From Gammaproteobacteria bacterium (GTDB taxonomy: Bacteria > Pseudomonadota > Gammaproteobacteria > Pseudomonadales > Halieaceae): a DNA stretch of 10,456 bases. The position numbers were made by a program, and so were the translations under genes. This document shows positions 1-5,866 of this stretch, piece by piece. Position 1 is the stretch's first letter. Every line of letters begins with the position of its first letter. Where the stretch lies: assembly GCA_029859085.1 (NCBI GenBank), contig JAOUDU010000050.1:1-10456 (forward strand). The letters run 5' to 3'. The notes under the pieces are model-generated. The model was not told the DNA's origin. It was given only the letters and a program-made list of their open reading frames with translations, and did no database searches.

Positions 1-177
1 GGCGTTGATAATCGCGGCGGGCGCCTGCGCGGACAGGCAGCGTGCAACAGCCGCGGGATCGCCAATATCGAGCTCCTGCCGCGCCAGCGCCACGCAGTCC
101 AGCAGCGGGTCCGCCGTGCAGCACAGCTCCAGGCCCAATTGCCCGGCGGCGCCCAGCACGATTACTTTCTGCTTCAA
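1..177 (-). CDS. rmlD: dTDP-4-dehydrorhamnose reductase, N-terminal part (runs off the left edge)
   Basis: Only the first 59 residues are visible; the frame is open to position 1. RmlD reduces dTDP-4-dehydro-L-rhamnose to dTDP-L-rhamnose with NAD(P)H in the cytoplasm, the last step of rhamnose donor synthesis for LPS. Seen: a Rossmann start KVIVLGAAGQLGLEL (residues 4-18) with the glycine loop GAAGQLG, then ARQELDIGDPAAV (residues 32-44) and a strand ending in AAIINA, the spacing typical of RmlD-type extended SDRs (usual length about 290-300 aa). The start is a TTG at 177-175, chosen because a very strong Shine-Dalgarno (AAGGAG at 188-183, inside AAGGAGATGAT) sits 5 nt upstream and because the family begins just before this strand. 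Divergent from the kinase-like gene at 294. Another SDR of the same subfamily cannot be excluded because the YxxxK catalytic region lies outside the window. Confidence 0.82.
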   Translation of the reverse strand, partial: MKQKVIVLGAAGQLGLELCCTADPLLDCVALARQELDIGDPAAVARCLSAQAPAAIINA

Positions 178-190
178 ATCATCTCCTTTC
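178..190 (-). promoter_or_regulatory. Strong Shine-Dalgarno deciding the TTG start of rmlD
   Basis: On the minus strand the bases before the TTG read GAAAGGAGATGAT, which matches the 16S 3' tail complement AAGGAGGTGAT at 10 of 11 positions. Spacing from AGGAG to TTG is 5 nt. No in-frame ATG offers a comparable site. Confidence 0.75.
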
Positions 191-193
191 AGC

Positions 194-209
194 CAGCGCA
201 GCCGCGCTG
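194..209. repeat. Small hairpin in the rmlD leader
   Basis: CAGCGC (194-199) and GCGCTG (204-209) form a 6-bp perfect stem with a 4-nt loop, just upstream of the rmlD ribosome binding site. No function can be assigned. It could be a leader structure or chance in GC-rich DNA. Confidence 0.3.
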
Positions 210-234
210 CACTCGCCCTCGGTCGGGGGGCTAT

Positions 235-242
235 CTTATACT
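235..242. promoter_or_regulatory. Possible overlapping divergent -10 elements between rmlD and the kinase-like gene
   Basis: The only A/T-rich spot in the 116-bp divergent gap. It reads TATACT on the plus strand (237-242) and TATAAG on the minus strand (240-235), each 5 of 6 to TATAAT. No convincing -35 box sits 16-18 bp from either, so this is only a plausible location for divergent promoters. Confidence 0.25.
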
Positions 243-293
243 GCTGCCATACCCCTGCCTACTTGCGGCCGTATCCACAGGAGAAAGACCTGC

Positions 294-1046
294 TTGACCA
301 CCAGCGCGGAAGACCCCGAGCAGCTGCACGAGTGCGCGCGACAACTGGCGGCGGGCGAACTTCCTGCCGGCTGGGATATCGTGCCCGGTTCATCTTACTC
401 CCGGGTGGCGGTCAACGCCGGGCTGAAGGTCTATTACAAGGAATTTCGACCCCGCAGCCCGTTGCAACGCCTGCTCGCCCTGCTGTGGGGCAGCCGCGTC
501 ACCAGGGCGCGCCGGGGCAGCGATGCCCTGTTGTATGCAGGCATCGAGGCGCCCGCAAACCTGGCCTGGGGCAGTCTGCCGGGCGGCGGCGAGTACATGT
601 TCACACGAGCGGCCGCCGGCCAGGATGTCGCCAGTTGGCTGACGACCACGCTGGCGACCAGGAGCGGTGAAGCCCTGGCGACAAGGCGCAAGCTGCTGGC
701 GGCACTGGGTATATTCGTGGGCCGGGTACATGCCACCGGTTTTGTCCCGGGAGAGCTGAAGCCCGGCGATGTACTGGCGGACCTGCTGGACGATCGCTTC
801 CAGTTCACGCTGATAAACAACGAGCGCACCGTCAAAAAAATGCCCCCGCCGGGCCGCATGCTGCTGCGCAACCTGATGGAGCTGAACCTGTTACCACCCT
901 CGGCCCTGAGTCGCACCGACCGTATGCGTTTTTTCGTCGGCTGGCGCCGGCAGCTGCGGGAACTTTCCCCGATCGAGGCAAAAGTCGTGGCGGCGGAAGC
1001 CTACCACTGGGCCATGCGGCTGATGTACGAGCGGGGCCAGTTATAG
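294..1046 (+). CDS. Lipopolysaccharide-kinase superfamily protein with degenerate catalytic motifs (probable pseudokinase)
   Basis: A 250-aa cytoplasmic protein that I place in the Kdo/WaaP/InaA-type kinase superfamily. The evidence is the ordered family landmarks: LKVYYKEF with the candidate ATP-site Lys49, GSRVTRARRGSDALLYAGIEAPANLAWG (residues 66-93), HATGF...GELKPGDVL (146-161), INNERT (174-179) and LSRTDRMRFF (205-214). Active relatives carry HGDLxxxN and DNERT. Here the catalytic HGD reads PGE (152-154), the metal-binding Asn is Asp159, and the Asp of DNERT is Asn175. The reading frame is intact, so this is not a decayed gene; the product may bind ligand or a partner rather than phosphorylate. 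Start: TTG at 294 with AGGAG at 279-283 (10-nt spacing); no better in-frame start occurs before the first conserved block. It is divergent from rmlD and followed by a hairpin. A role in LPS core modification is inferred from family and context only. Confidence 0.75.
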   Translation: MTTSAEDPEQLHECARQLAAGELPAGWDIVPGSSYSRVAVNAGLKVYYKEFRPRSPLQRLLALLWGSRVTRARRGSDALLYAGIEAPANLAWGSLPGGGEYMFTRAAAGQDVASWLTTTLATRSGEALATRRKLLAALGIFVGRVHATGFVPGELKPGDVLADLLDDRFQFTLINNERTVKKMPPPGRMLLRNLMELNLLPPSALSRTDRMRFFVGWRRQLRELSPIEAKVVAAEAYHWAMRLMYERGQL

Positions 1047-1054
1047 TCCCCGGG

Positions 1055-1081
1055 GCGCCATGACAGGCCATTGGCGCGTTT
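1055..1081 (+). terminator. Weak intrinsic terminator-like hairpin after the kinase-like gene
   Basis: Nine bases after the stop codon at 1044-1046, GCGCCA (1055-1060) pairs perfectly with TGGCGC (1072-1077) across an 11-nt loop, followed by GTTT. The T-run is short, so termination efficiency is doubtful. Confidence 0.4.
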
Positions 1082-1153
1082 GAGCCCGTTCTGCTAACTT
1101 CAGTGGTGCCGCCAGCTTCACTCCCGGCCCGCAAACATTATGAGGATGCGCCA

Positions 1154-1408
1154 TTGTCATTCACCCCCGGCACCATCGAAGAACTCAATCTCCTGTTGCA
1201 GTTTGACAGTTCAACACTGGATCGCGGCATCAAGGTGCACTCGAATGCCCGCGGGGAAGTCATAGCCGCCTGCCAGGCCCTGTTTGACCGGGGGCTGGTG
1301 AGCCAGCCTGATGGCGGCTACCTGACCGATGCCGGCGTCGAGGCCCTGGCCCACGCGCAATCACTTGCCGGCCTGTTAAATGCAAGCGCGCCGGCCCGGG
1401 CCGGATAG
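1154..1408 (+). CDS. TIGR02647-like small conserved protein, function unknown
   Basis: An 84-aa protein without a signal peptide or membrane segment. It reads SFTPGTIEELNLLLQFD near the start, then GIKVHSNARGEVIAACQALFDRGLVSQPDGGYLTDAGVEALAHAQ. I recognise this pattern (FTP..I.ELNLLLQFD, GIKVHS, VIAA...L...GL..QPDGGYLT..G.EA..HAQ) as the gammaproteobacterial family TIGR02647. The second half has the look of a small winged-helix domain: a helix, a GLV turn, then a short DGGYLT hairpin and a C-terminal helix. That would fit DNA or protein binding, but this is inference. Start: TTG at 1154-1156, chosen because TGAGGA (1141-1146) lies 7 nt upstream and the family begins with this SFTP block; an in-frame start at 1103 would add a non-conserved proline-rich stretch. 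It converges with the gene at 1449-1880 and appears to be its own transcription unit. Confidence 0.78.
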   Translation: MSFTPGTIEELNLLLQFDSSTLDRGIKVHSNARGEVIAACQALFDRGLVSQPDGGYLTDAGVEALAHAQSLAGLLNASAPARAG

Positions 1409-1414
1409 CGCTCA

Positions 1415-1437
1415 CCCCCGATGATCAGGGGCGGGGG
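1415..1437. terminator. GC-rich hairpin between convergent genes
   Basis: The 40-bp gap between the two convergent stop codons holds CCCCCG (1415-1420) and CGGGGG (1432-1437). An alternative pairing CCCC/GGGG surrounds TGATCA. It is well placed to separate the two transcripts, but neither strand has a T-run, so any terminator role is tentative. Confidence 0.3.
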
Positions 1438-1448
1438 GGAGTCCAGCC

Positions 1449-1880
1449 TCATGCCCAGTCGCTTTTGCGGCGGCCTCGTTTTTTCTCCCGCCTGTTGGCC
1501 TGTCCGCTGGTGTCATAGAGTTGCGATTTCAAAGCGGACGGGTGTCGCCTGTCTTCACCGGATTCGCGTCGATCATCGTGATGAGCGTACCTGCATCCGC
1601 ACTGGGAATTCGCGCAACCAGCAAGCGGCAAGCCCGGTACATCTCGATCCCTGTCGAGAAAACGCTTGTTGCCTATCGCTTTCACCGCCTCGCAGGCAGA
1701 ATCTCCGAAAACTATCGAGGTCGCCCTGTAGGGAAGTCTCGGCGCGGCAGGGACAGTCTTTGACGCATGCATTTTTTTGCGTTCATGTGCCGCATCATCT
1801 GCTTTCCGCGTTTTTGTACGCGCAGCCAACAACAAAGCCAAAATCGCGATGACGACAAACACCGAGGCTACTATTTTCAT
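1449..1880 (-). CDS. Single-pass membrane protein with Cys-rich, DRR...DRR domain, unknown function
   Basis: A 143-aa conserved-looking hypothetical protein. Residues 4-20 (VASVFVVIAILALLLAA) form a hydrophobic helix followed by the basic stretch RTKTRK, which suggests an N-terminal anchor with the remainder in the cytoplasm by the positive-inside rule. A charged linker (22-45) leads to a compact domain at about 52-112: SIVFGDSACEAVKAIGNKRFL, then VPGLPLAGC, QCGCRYAHHDDRR (93-105) and EDRRHP. Cys63, Cys89, Cys94 and Cys96, with His100 and His101 nearby, could form a metal site (inference). I recall similar CxCxYxHxxDRR...DRR proteins as conserved hypotheticals in proteobacteria but know no function. 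The tail is very basic (NRREKKRGRRK). Start: the ATG at 1880; its ribosome site is weak (GGA 8 nt upstream). A GTG at 1898 would add six residues with poor spacing. The local base composition is more A/T-rich than the flanking core genes. Confidence 0.7.
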   Translation of the reverse strand: MKIVASVFVVIAILALLLAARTKTRKADDAAHERKKMHASKTVPAAPRLPYRATSIVFGDSACEAVKAIGNKRFLDRDRDVPGLPLAGCANSQCGCRYAHHDDRRESGEDRRHPSALKSQLYDTSGQANRREKKRGRRKSDWA

Positions 1881-2086
1881 TCCCGATCCGGCGGTCACGC
1901 CTTAACAGTATTTTTTATGGTCAAGCTACCCGGCGACCCGCGCAGGCGCCCTCCCCCTGCTTGTATTTGTACACTTCCAGGTTGCCGGAAAAAAGGAATA
2001 GATCGCGAAATGTGGCGTTTTTTCCTGGTGGTCATGGCAGCAGCTTGCGACGGTATACAGCGGTCAGGAAGATACCAATTCCGTCG
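1881..2086. other. A/T-richer intergenic stretch between the core operon end and the 143-aa gene
   Basis: About 200 bp with no convincing gene. It contains the inverted repeats at 1987-2025 and 2047-2087 and a 26-codon plus-strand reading frame (2010-2090) judged too weak to call. Presumably it holds the end of the core-operon transcript and the promoter of the gene starting at 1880, but no clear -35/-10 pair was found. Confidence 0.4.
1987..2025. terminator. A-tract/T-tract inverted repeat, possible bidirectional terminator
   Basis: GGAAAAAA (1987-1994) is exactly complementary to TTTTTTCC (2018-2025). The 23-nt interior contains a short CGC (2004-2006, allowing one shift)/GCG pairing. The A-tract, hairpin and T-tract layout works on both strands and lies about 60 bp past the last kinase gene of the minus-strand operon. 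The GC core is weak, which limits confidence. Confidence 0.35.
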
Positions 2087-2087
2087 C
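2047..2087. repeat. Inverted repeat at the 3' end of the core operon
   Basis: GCGACGG (2047-2053) pairs with CCGTCGC (2081-2087), the last base of which is in the kinase stop codon. An inner GGTAT/ATACC (2052-2056 / 2072-2076) offers an alternative stem. There is no T-run, so it could be an mRNA 3'-end structure rather than a terminator. Confidence 0.3.
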
Positions 2088-2872
2088 TAACACAGCGGTT
2101 TATAGACTTTGCCGTACATGTTGGCGTGCCGCAACCGTATCGGGTCGGCGGCTGCACGGATCGCTGGAACCAGCAGATCCGGCGCTTGTTTCGCCGCAAT
2201 GCAGTAGCTTTGCAGGAACAGGTTGTACTGCTCCCGGCTGGCGCCGAGCTCTTCGGCGTCGACAGTGAAACGCGCAAGGTCGCGCACTTGCCGGGCTGCC
2301 GGGATGCGGGCCGCAACGGCCGCGGATTTCAAATTGCGCACCGCGTCCAGGTCCACCAGGAAAAACCGCTCGCCGTTCCACAGCAGGTTGCTCCATTTGC
2401 AATCGCCGTGGGCAAAGCCGGCGCGGTGGAGCGAGGCCACCGTATCCCCCGCGCCGCGCATCAGCAGCCCGGCCAACCCGGCATCGGGTTGCTCCAGCCA
2501 CAGCCGCCGCAGGTCCCGCCCCCCGGGAATGCCTGCGGTCAGCAGCAGCATACCGTCCGGCAACAGCACGCAGGCCCTGGGAGCGGGCACCGGCAGGCCC
2601 CGGCTTGCGAGCGCGCCGGCCATATCAAAACTGCGCAGCGCGCGGGCGTAACCCAGCCGAAAGCCGAGTCGCTGCCAGCGGGATTTCGCCCGGTAAAATT
2701 TCAGGAAACAGGGTTGGCCGCGTATTTCCAGCAATCCCGCACCGCTGTGGGTATCGCTTTTCAGCAAGTGCGTGTGCTGTTCCATCCAGGCCACCGTATC
2801 GGCGGGTGCCCGGGCGAGATCCTCGCACAGGGATTCGGCCCACATCGAGCCGCGCATGATCCGCGGGGACAT
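2087..2872 (-). CDS. Kdo/WaaP/InaA-family lipopolysaccharide kinase, catalytically intact
   Basis: A 261-aa cytoplasmic small-molecule kinase of the LPS-kinase superfamily, expected to phosphorylate an inner-core sugar with ATP. Landmarks: candidate ATP-site Lys58 in CFLKFYRAKSRW, catalytic loop HRAGFAHGDCKWSN (149-162; Asp157, Asn162), and metal-binding FFLVDLDAVRN (170-180; Asp174). An RDLARF helix follows at about 197-202. All essential residues are present, unlike the paralogue-like gene at 294. It directly follows waaP; if started at the GTG at 2878 only one base separates it from the waaP stop, and the ATG at 2872 was preferred, with AGGG a few bases upstream. It is the last gene of the core operon. 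Pseudomonas core loci carry additional kinase genes after waaP (wapP, wapQ), and by position this may be such a gene, but the target hydroxyl cannot be read from sequence. Confidence 0.85.
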   Translation of the reverse strand: MSPRIMRGSMWAESLCEDLARAPADTVAWMEQHTHLLKSDTHSGAGLLEIRGQPCFLKFYRAKSRWQRLGFRLGYARALRSFDMAGALASRGLPVPAPRACVLLPDGMLLLTAGIPGGRDLRRLWLEQPDAGLAGLLMRGAGDTVASLHRAGFAHGDCKWSNLLWNGERFFLVDLDAVRNLKSAAVAARIPAARQVRDLARFTVDAEELGASREQYNLFLQSYCIAAKQAPDLLVPAIRAAADPIRLRHANMYGKVYKPLC

Positions 2873-2879
2873 CTGCACC

Positions 2880-3734
2880 CTAGCGACTCCGCGCCTTCAG
2901 GGCCGGCGGCTCGCGCCCGTGGGCCTTGCGGTAGAGCTTGCCGGCCTGCCGCTCCACCTGCCGCCACAGTCGCCTGTCGCGCCCCAGCGGCGCCCGCAGG
3001 TCGCCCGCGCTGTAGTGCGAGATAAAGCGCAACAGGTCGCGTTGGTCGAGCCCGCAATCCATCGCGGAAAAGTACAGCCCCGCCAGGTCCTTGACCCGCC
3101 AGCGGCGCGGAGTGCGCCCGCGTATCTGCGCGCGGTGCAGGTCGATCAGGTAGCAGCGCGTTTCGGGCTCCTGCAGGCTGAACTCGTCGAGATGGAAGTG
3201 GCAGAGATAAAAGTCACGATGGTTGATACCCATCTCGTGCATGCGCCGCGCGCTCTCCGCCAGTGCGCGAATAAGGCGCATGCGAACAGCCGGCAGCGGC
3301 GGCTGCGCGGCCCAGTTGGCGCAGTAGTGCTCGAGGCTGACCGTTCCGGTCAGCCCGGCTGTGACGATCATCGAGCGCACCGCAGCCGGATTCCGCCCCT
3401 GCCGGGCATAAGCGCCAATGGTCAGCGTGTAGACCCCGGCCCGCTGCAGCTCGATTACCGCGCGATACTCGTTGCGCGCCGATACCACCGGCAGTCGCAG
3501 CTGCAGCAGGTTCTTGAATACCTCGAGCCAGCCGATGCCCGTGTGCAGCTTCAGGAACCAGGGTTTGCCGCGGTACTCGAAACGCAGGGTTTTGCGTCCC
3601 TCCTTGTCGCGGTAAATATCCGCCGGCTGAGCCTTCGCGGCGACATCCTGCGCCCAGGCCAGCAGGGGACCGGCGCTCCTGGCCCGGGCCAGCTCGCCGA
3701 TTGCGAATCCGTCTGCCAGGTAGTAGTCAGTCAT
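2880..3734 (-). CDS. waaP: Lipopolysaccharide core heptose(I) kinase
   Basis: A 284-aa protein. WaaP (RfaP) phosphorylates O-4 of heptose I in the LPS inner core on the cytoplasmic side of the inner membrane; in Pseudomonas this step is essential for LPS export. Seen: FEYRGKPWFLKLHTGIGWLEVFKNL with the candidate ATP-site Lys62, NEYRAVIELQRAGV (88-101), the WaaP signature MGINHRDFYLCHFHLD (168-183; catalytic Asp174), and YLIDLHRAQIR (195-205; metal-binding Asp198) followed by RRWRVKDLAGLYFS (210-223). This is slightly longer than the roughly 265-270 aa of the E. coli and Pseudomonas proteins because of a longer N-terminus and basic C-terminus. The ATG at 3734 overlaps the end of waaG by 8 bp, which indicates coupled translation. 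The next kinase gene starts immediately after its TAG. HRD rather than HGD is normal for WaaP. Confidence 0.95.
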   Translation of the reverse strand: MTDYYLADGFAIGELARARSAGPLLAWAQDVAAKAQPADIYRDKEGRKTLRFEYRGKPWFLKLHTGIGWLEVFKNLLQLRLPVVSARNEYRAVIELQRAGVYTLTIGAYARQGRNPAAVRSMIVTAGLTGTVSLEHYCANWAAQPPLPAVRMRLIRALAESARRMHEMGINHRDFYLCHFHLDEFSLQEPETRCYLIDLHRAQIRGRTPRRWRVKDLAGLYFSAMDCGLDQRDLLRFISHYSAGDLRAPLGRDRRLWRQVERQAGKLYRKAHGREPPALKARSR

Positions 3735-4872
3735 TGGCGCGGTCCCGTTTGCGCCGGATGAGCTGCTCGATCAGGGTTGCGCCTGCACTGTGCAACGAGT
3801 ACAGGTCTTCACTCGCGGCATAGGCCAGGCCGCTGGCCCGGCACTTGTCGCGAAACGCACCGTCGAGCATCTGCGCCAGGGCGGCGTCGAGGGCGTCCTG
3901 GCTGAACGGCTCCGGCAACACGAGCCCGGCGCCGGCGGTCTCGATATGGTGGGCGTAGCCGCACGCCGCAGTCGTCACCACCGGCAGGCCGGCGACGAGC
4001 GCCTCCAGCAGCACGATGCCAGCCGCCTCGCTGCGCGCAGGATGCACCAGCACATCCGCCGCCAGCAGCAGGTCGGCGATATCATCCCTACCCCCCAGGA
4101 AAATCACCTGTTCCTGCACCTGCTGCCGCCGGACCAGCAGGCCGAAACGGCCTATCGCATCCTGGCCGGCGACATAGAGCCGCAACCTGAGGTCGGGTTG
4201 CGCCGCGCGCAGGTTCGCCACCCCGCGAATAGCCCGGTCCAGGCCCTTGGTAATAAAACCGGACCCGATAAACAACAGGGTATACACATCGTAGGTCAGG
4301 CCCAGGCGATGGCGCGCACCCGCGCGCCGGGAAACCGCATCCGCCGGCCGCCGCCGGTCCGGCGCGACACCCGGGGGCAGCAGGTGCATGCGCGCCTGGG
4401 GGGTGCGGTAGAGCCGCTCAAACTTGCGCTGCTCGGCTGCGGAAACAAGCAGTATTTCAGTGGCGCCGGCGGGGTCGAACACCGCCCGCTCCCAGGCGGC
4501 AAAGTGGCGGAAGCGCCAGCCCAGGCGGTACAGCAGGTTCCTTTCCCGCAGGGCCTTGTCCAGATAGCAGGGATCACCGGCGTAGTAGACATCCAGGCCC
4601 GGCATCTTGTTGAAACCGATCACGCCATCCACCGGATCCGCCGCCAGCTCCGCCTGTACCCACTTGAGGAAGCGCTCATTGCGCCGCACATTGCTGCCGG
4701 CGGAGGGCGGCGCCAGCTGTACCTCCACGCCGGCCAGCCGCGTGCCCTGCCAGGATGCGCAGTAAACCCGGCAGTGGTGGCCGCGTTTCTGCAGTTCCTG
4801 CACGATGCGGGCGCAATCCCGCTGCAGGCCGCCATAGGGAAAATACTTGTATATCAGGAACGCGAGCTGCAT
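3727..4872 (-). CDS. waaG: LPS core alpha-1,3-glucosyltransferase I (GT4 family)
   Basis: A 381-aa protein, close to the usual 370-375. WaaG (RfaG) adds the first outer-core hexose to heptose II. In Pseudomonas-type cores the sugar is GalN, so the donor here is uncertain. Seen: start MQLAFLIYKYFPYGGLQRD with the glycine turn at 14-15, the family stretch DGVIGFNKMPGLDVYYAGDPCY (82-103), LLPPGV (164-169) before the second Rossmann domain, LLFIGSGFITKGLDRAI (199-215), and the GT4 E-x7-E motif SEAAGIVLLEAL (281-292; Glu282 and Glu290), which binds the nucleotide sugar. The C-terminal tail is basic. The ATG at 4872 lies one base after the waaC TGA, with GGGAG upstream inside waaC. The gene overlaps waaP by 8 bp. 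Confidence 0.95.
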   Translation of the reverse strand: MQLAFLIYKYFPYGGLQRDCARIVQELQKRGHHCRVYCASWQGTRLAGVEVQLAPPSAGSNVRRNERFLKWVQAELAADPVDGVIGFNKMPGLDVYYAGDPCYLDKALRERNLLYRLGWRFRHFAAWERAVFDPAGATEILLVSAAEQRKFERLYRTPQARMHLLPPGVAPDRRRPADAVSRRAGARHRLGLTYDVYTLLFIGSGFITKGLDRAIRGVANLRAAQPDLRLRLYVAGQDAIGRFGLLVRRQQVQEQVIFLGGRDDIADLLLAADVLVHPARSEAAGIVLLEALVAGLPVVTTAACGYAHHIETAGAGLVLPEPFSQDALDAALAQMLDGAFRDKCRASGLAYAASEDLYSLHSAGATLIEQLIRRKRDRAND

Positions 4873-4873
4873 A

Positions 4874-5866
4874 TCAGCCGGCTCCCGCCAGGACCGCCTG
4901 CAGCGCCTGCCAGGCCGCGACCGGGGTAATGGCCCGCATCAGCGCCGCGGGTTCAGTGATGTCACCTCCGGCCAGCGGCGATTGCAGGTGCACCTGGTTG
5001 CGACCATAGGTTCCCACCAGGCGGGTACTGGTCGGCCCGTAGAGGGAGACCGCGGGCACCCCGAGCGCCGCTCCGAGGTGGCCCAGGCCGGTATCCACCG
5101 CCGCCACGCCACTCACTGCCTGCAACATCGCGGCCAGCTCCCGCAGGCTCAGGCGGGGCAACACCTCGATGCCGTCAGCGCCGGCGGCAATCCGCTGCGC
5201 CCGCAACTGCTCCCGGTCATCGCCCCAGGGCAGCCACACCCGATAGCCCGCCGCGGCCGCCAGCCCGGCCAGCTCCACCCAGTGCTCCTGCGGCCACAGT
5301 TTTTCGGCGCGGGCGCTGCCGTGAAAGAACAGCAGGCCAGGGGGCAGGCCGGCGGCGGGCGCTATCGCCCCGTCAATGCCGTAATTCCCCAGGGTCCCGG
5401 GCAGGGGATAGTCGAGTGCGCGGGCGAACAACAGCCGGGTGCGCTCCACCGCGTGCATATCGCGCGGCACCGGGATGGGGTGGTCGTAGGCCAGGGCGGC
5501 CAGCCGCTCCCGCGCGCTTGCCCTGTCCATGCCGTAGCGCGGCGCCGCCACCAGGCGGGCGATAAAAGCGCTCTTCAACAGGCCCTGGGCATCGATGACC
5601 GCATCGTAGCGGCGCTCCTCCAGCGCGGCGCGGGCGCCGCGCCACTCGGGGCCGCTGAAATCCCTGAGCGGGCGCTTGCGCCAGCGCCGCAGGGCCACCG
5701 GGATTACCCGGTCCACGGCGCTGTGCCAGGCGGGGATTTCGGCGAAGGCTTCCTCCACGACCCAGTCGAAGCGGATACCGGGCAGGGCCGCGGCCGCGTC
5801 CCCCAGCGCGGGCAGGGTGTGGATGACATCGCCCAGGGAGGACAGCTTTACCACGAGCACCCTCAC
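4874..5866 (-). CDS. waaC: ADP-heptose:LPS heptosyltransferase I (GT9 family)
   Basis: A 330-aa protein, near the usual length of about 320-350. WaaC (RfaC) transfers the first L-glycero-D-manno-heptose from ADP-heptose to the Kdo region of lipid A. Seen: the N-terminal acceptor-side motif VKLSSLGDVIHTLPAL (6-21; Asp13 corresponds to the catalytic Asp13 of E. coli WaaC), YDAVIDAQGLLKSA (87-100), FHGSARAEKLWP (181-192, with Lys189), and the ADP-heptose site VAAVDTGLGHLGAALGVPAVSLYGPT (254-279; Asp258, His263). Start: GTG at 5866, giving the family's normal N-terminus; the waaF TGA overlaps it in GTGA (4 bp), a classic coupling arrangement. Upstream in-frame starts would add a glycine-rich segment lying inside waaF and are rejected. 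Confidence 0.95.
   Translation of the reverse strand: MRVLVVKLSSLGDVIHTLPALGDAAAALPGIRFDWVVEEAFAEIPAWHSAVDRVIPVALRRWRKRPLRDFSGPEWRGARAALEERRYDAVIDAQGLLKSAFIARLVAAPRYGMDRASARERLAALAYDHPIPVPRDMHAVERTRLLFARALDYPLPGTLGNYGIDGAIAPAAGLPPGLLFFHGSARAEKLWPQEHWVELAGLAAAAGYRVWLPWGDDREQLRAQRIAAGADGIEVLPRLSLRELAAMLQAVSGVAAVDTGLGHLGAALGVPAVSLYGPTSTRLVGTYGRNQVHLQSPLAGGDITEPAALMRAITPVAAWQALQAVLAGAG

Noticed and set aside
42..293. Upstream extension of the pseudokinase frame to position 42
   Set aside because: The added residues are low-complexity Pro/Ala/Arg/Ser antisense to the well-supported rmlD start and show no kinase features; the conserved part begins after 294.
1071..1100. Possible promoter TTGGCG - 18 bp - TAACTT with extended -10 TG before the 84-aa gene
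   Set aside because: Matches are only 4 of 6 and 3 of 6, and the -35 overlaps the hairpin stem at 1055-1077; position is plausible but support is too thin to list.
1961..3025. Long plus-strand frame opposite the two kinases
   Set aside because: Its translation is Gln/Arg/Pro/Gly-rich without domains and mirrors the minus-strand kinase genes; typical of an antisense shadow in GC-rich DNA. The same holds for the long plus-strand frames opposite waaG, waaC, waaF and ilvE.
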